Source of the DNA: Paraglaciecola sp. T6c
GTDB taxonomy: Bacteria > Pseudomonadota > Gammaproteobacteria > Enterobacterales > Alteromonadaceae
NCBI RefSeq assembly: GCF_000014225.1
Contig: NC_008228.1
Coordinates: 2,914,001 to 2,978,000 of the forward strand
Length of the DNA: 64,000 nt
Direction of reading: 5' to 3'
In this document: positions 63,132 to 64,000 of the stretch, one piece after another
How the letters are laid out: each line of letters begins with the position of its first letter
How positions within the stretch are numbered: the stretch's first letter is position 1
Program-made: the position numbers and the translations under genes
Notes under the pieces: generated by a model
Databases searched by the model: none
What the model saw: the letters and a program-made list of their open reading frames with translations, nothing else
What the model was told of the DNA's origin: nothing

Positions 63132-63704
63132 CTATTTCTTCTCTGATTTTGATAATGAAGGCCATGCTGCAAGTGTGTAAGAAATCATCGACCAGAAAGA
63201 TAAAACCGCCGCGAAGTACAATAATATGTAACCCAGGGTGACCCAATAAATGGGAATTCCCATAAAATACTGCAATTCCGAGAGTAAACCTATCAAGGCT
63301 AACATTTGTGCCATCGTTTTCGCTTTACCCATAAACGAAACTTTGACGGTATCTTGCATCCCTTTTTGGCCCATCCATTCGCGTAGTGCTGAAATATATA
63401 TTTCTCGGGCTAATAGTAAAATCGCTGGAATGGTTATCCAGATGGTGGCGTAGGTGTGGGTAATTAACACGAGGGCCGTTGCGACAATGAGCTTGTCAGC
63501 CACTGGGTCTAAAAAAGCACCAAATGCGGTAGACTGTTGCAATTTACGGGCTAAGTAGCCGTCAAACCAATCGGTGATGGCTGCGAACCAAAAAACAAAT
63601 GCAGCGGCTTGATGCGCCCACTGCCAATCAAGAAAATACACAGCGACAAAAATCGGTATCAGTAAAACCCGGAGCACTGTGATGATATTAGGGATAGTCC
63701 ACAT
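63132..63704 (-). CDS. pgsA: CDP-diacylglycerol-glycerol-3-phosphate 3-phosphatidyltransferase
   Basis: 190 residues from the ATG at 63704, which begins at the family N-terminus 'MWTIPNIITVLRVLLIPIF' (E. coli PgsA is about 182 residues). A GTG at 63764 would add 20 residues and lacks a ribosome binding site. The CDP-alcohol phosphatidyltransferase motif is intact: 'DWFDGYLARKLQQSTAFGAF' then 'LDPVADK'. Four to five membrane helices follow. The enzyme makes phosphatidylglycerol phosphate in the inner membrane. It lies right behind uvrC and before three tRNAs, as in E. coli. Confidence 0.95.
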   Translation of the reverse strand: MWTIPNIITVLRVLLIPIFVAVYFLDWQWAHQAAAFVFWFAAITDWFDGYLARKLQQSTAFGAFLDPVADKLIVATALVLITHTYATIWITIPAILLLAREIYISALREWMGQKGMQDTVKVSFMGKAKTMAQMLALIGLLSELQYFMGIPIYWVTLGYILLYFAAVLSFWSMISYTLAAWPSLSKSEKK

Positions 63705-63773
63705 GGAGCGGTGAGTCCTCGTTATTGATTCGGTAGGCTGCCCTACCTGCTGCGTGTTAACCACGCGCTGTTA

Positions 63774-64000
63774 TTAATTGTGGATATGGTCATAAATCGT
63801 ATCCGCTAGTTCTGCGCTGATCCCTGGCACATTGGCGATTTCACTGCGACTGGCTTGCAAGATCCCCTGCAAACCGCCCATATATTTCAACAAACTTTGA
63901 CGACGCTTTGCCCCCACGCCTGGAATGGATTCCAACTTAGAGGTCTTTTTGTCCTTTTGACGCCGCGCTCTGTGCCCGGTAATCGCAAATCGATGAGACT
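63774..64000 (-). CDS. uvrC: excinuclease ABC subunit C, C-terminal end (cut by window edge)
   Basis: The minus strand is open from the window edge to a TAA at 63774-63776. It encodes '[20 protein letters not shown]' and '[20 protein letters not shown]', the tandem helix-hairpin-helix DNA-binding region that ends UvrC. UvrC makes the incisions in nucleotide excision repair. The final residues 'YDHIHN' and the position directly before pgsA match the enteric uvrC-pgsA order. Confidence 0.95.
   Translation of the reverse strand, partial: SHRFAITGHRARRQKDKKTSKLESIPGVGAKRRQSLLKYMGGLQGILQASRSEIANVPGISAELADTIYDHIHN

Overview
The window looks like a chromosomal segment of a marine gammaproteobacterium of the Alteromonadaceae, in the Glaciecola/Paraglaciecola/Alteromonas neighbourhood. 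The reasons are moderate GC, the pgsA-tRNA-Gly-tRNA-Cys-tRNA-Leu block behind uvrC as in enteric and marine gammaproteobacteria, and the mixture of TonB receptors, marine-type nitrate uptake and purine salvage genes. The genus is an inference from gene content; no rRNA or other phylogenetic marker was compared. I see no phage, insertion sequence or CRISPR array.

Layout. 1-2.6 kb: the start of a TolC-type efflux gene, a small Cys/Met/His-rich exported protein, and a Kef-type antiporter interrupted by an in-frame stop. 2.6-4.0 kb: a gene-poor stretch with three kinds of short tandem repeat and a DksA/TraR-type zinc-finger gene. 4.0-9.0 kb: an LprI-like protein, a nitrilase, a FadH-type dienoyl-CoA reductase and a DUF2608 lipoprotein. 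9.2-12.7 kb: a Fur-controlled TonB receptor plus a PepSY membrane protein. 13.8-18.6 kb: a MacAB-like ABC exporter (adaptor, ATPase and two separate FtsX-type permeases). 18.7-19.4 kb: a yybP-ykoY manganese riboswitch ahead of a GDT1/UPF0016 transporter. 19.6-21.8 kb: a glutaredoxin, small membrane proteins and a SIMPL-domain protein.

22-30.6 kb is a nitrate-uptake region read leftward: NarK/NasA transporter, a fused PP2C phosphatase-Ser/Thr kinase, then an NrtABD-type ABC transporter and a porin. Both transcription units have 5' leaders with an A-N-N-G-N-N hexaloop hairpin running into a strong intrinsic terminator, the arrangement used by ANTAR-protein (NasR/NasT) antitermination.

31-44.3 kb is a purine-degradation island: adenine deaminase, purine permease, allantoinase PuuE, a RutR-like TetR regulator, xanthine dehydrogenase XdhABC, OHCU decarboxylase, 5-hydroxyisourate hydrolase, guanine deaminase and the cytochrome-c-linked urate oxidase PuuD. 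Together they take adenine or guanine through hypoxanthine/xanthine and urate to allantoin and allantoate. Two similar palindromic boxes precede the permease and xdhA and probably bind the TetR protein.

44.4-52.4 kb holds housekeeping and stress genes, including the ergothioneine pair egtD-egtB, a RhlE-type helicase and a TonB-domain lipoprotein. 52.7-57.2 kb holds four exported or membrane proteins around a trypsin-like serine protease, three of them tightly spaced. This is the least understood cluster here and the best candidate for an undescribed system. 57.2-64 kb: a DUF2938 remnant, a DsbB-like protein, SelO, two conserved unknowns, three tRNAs, pgsA and the end of uvrC.
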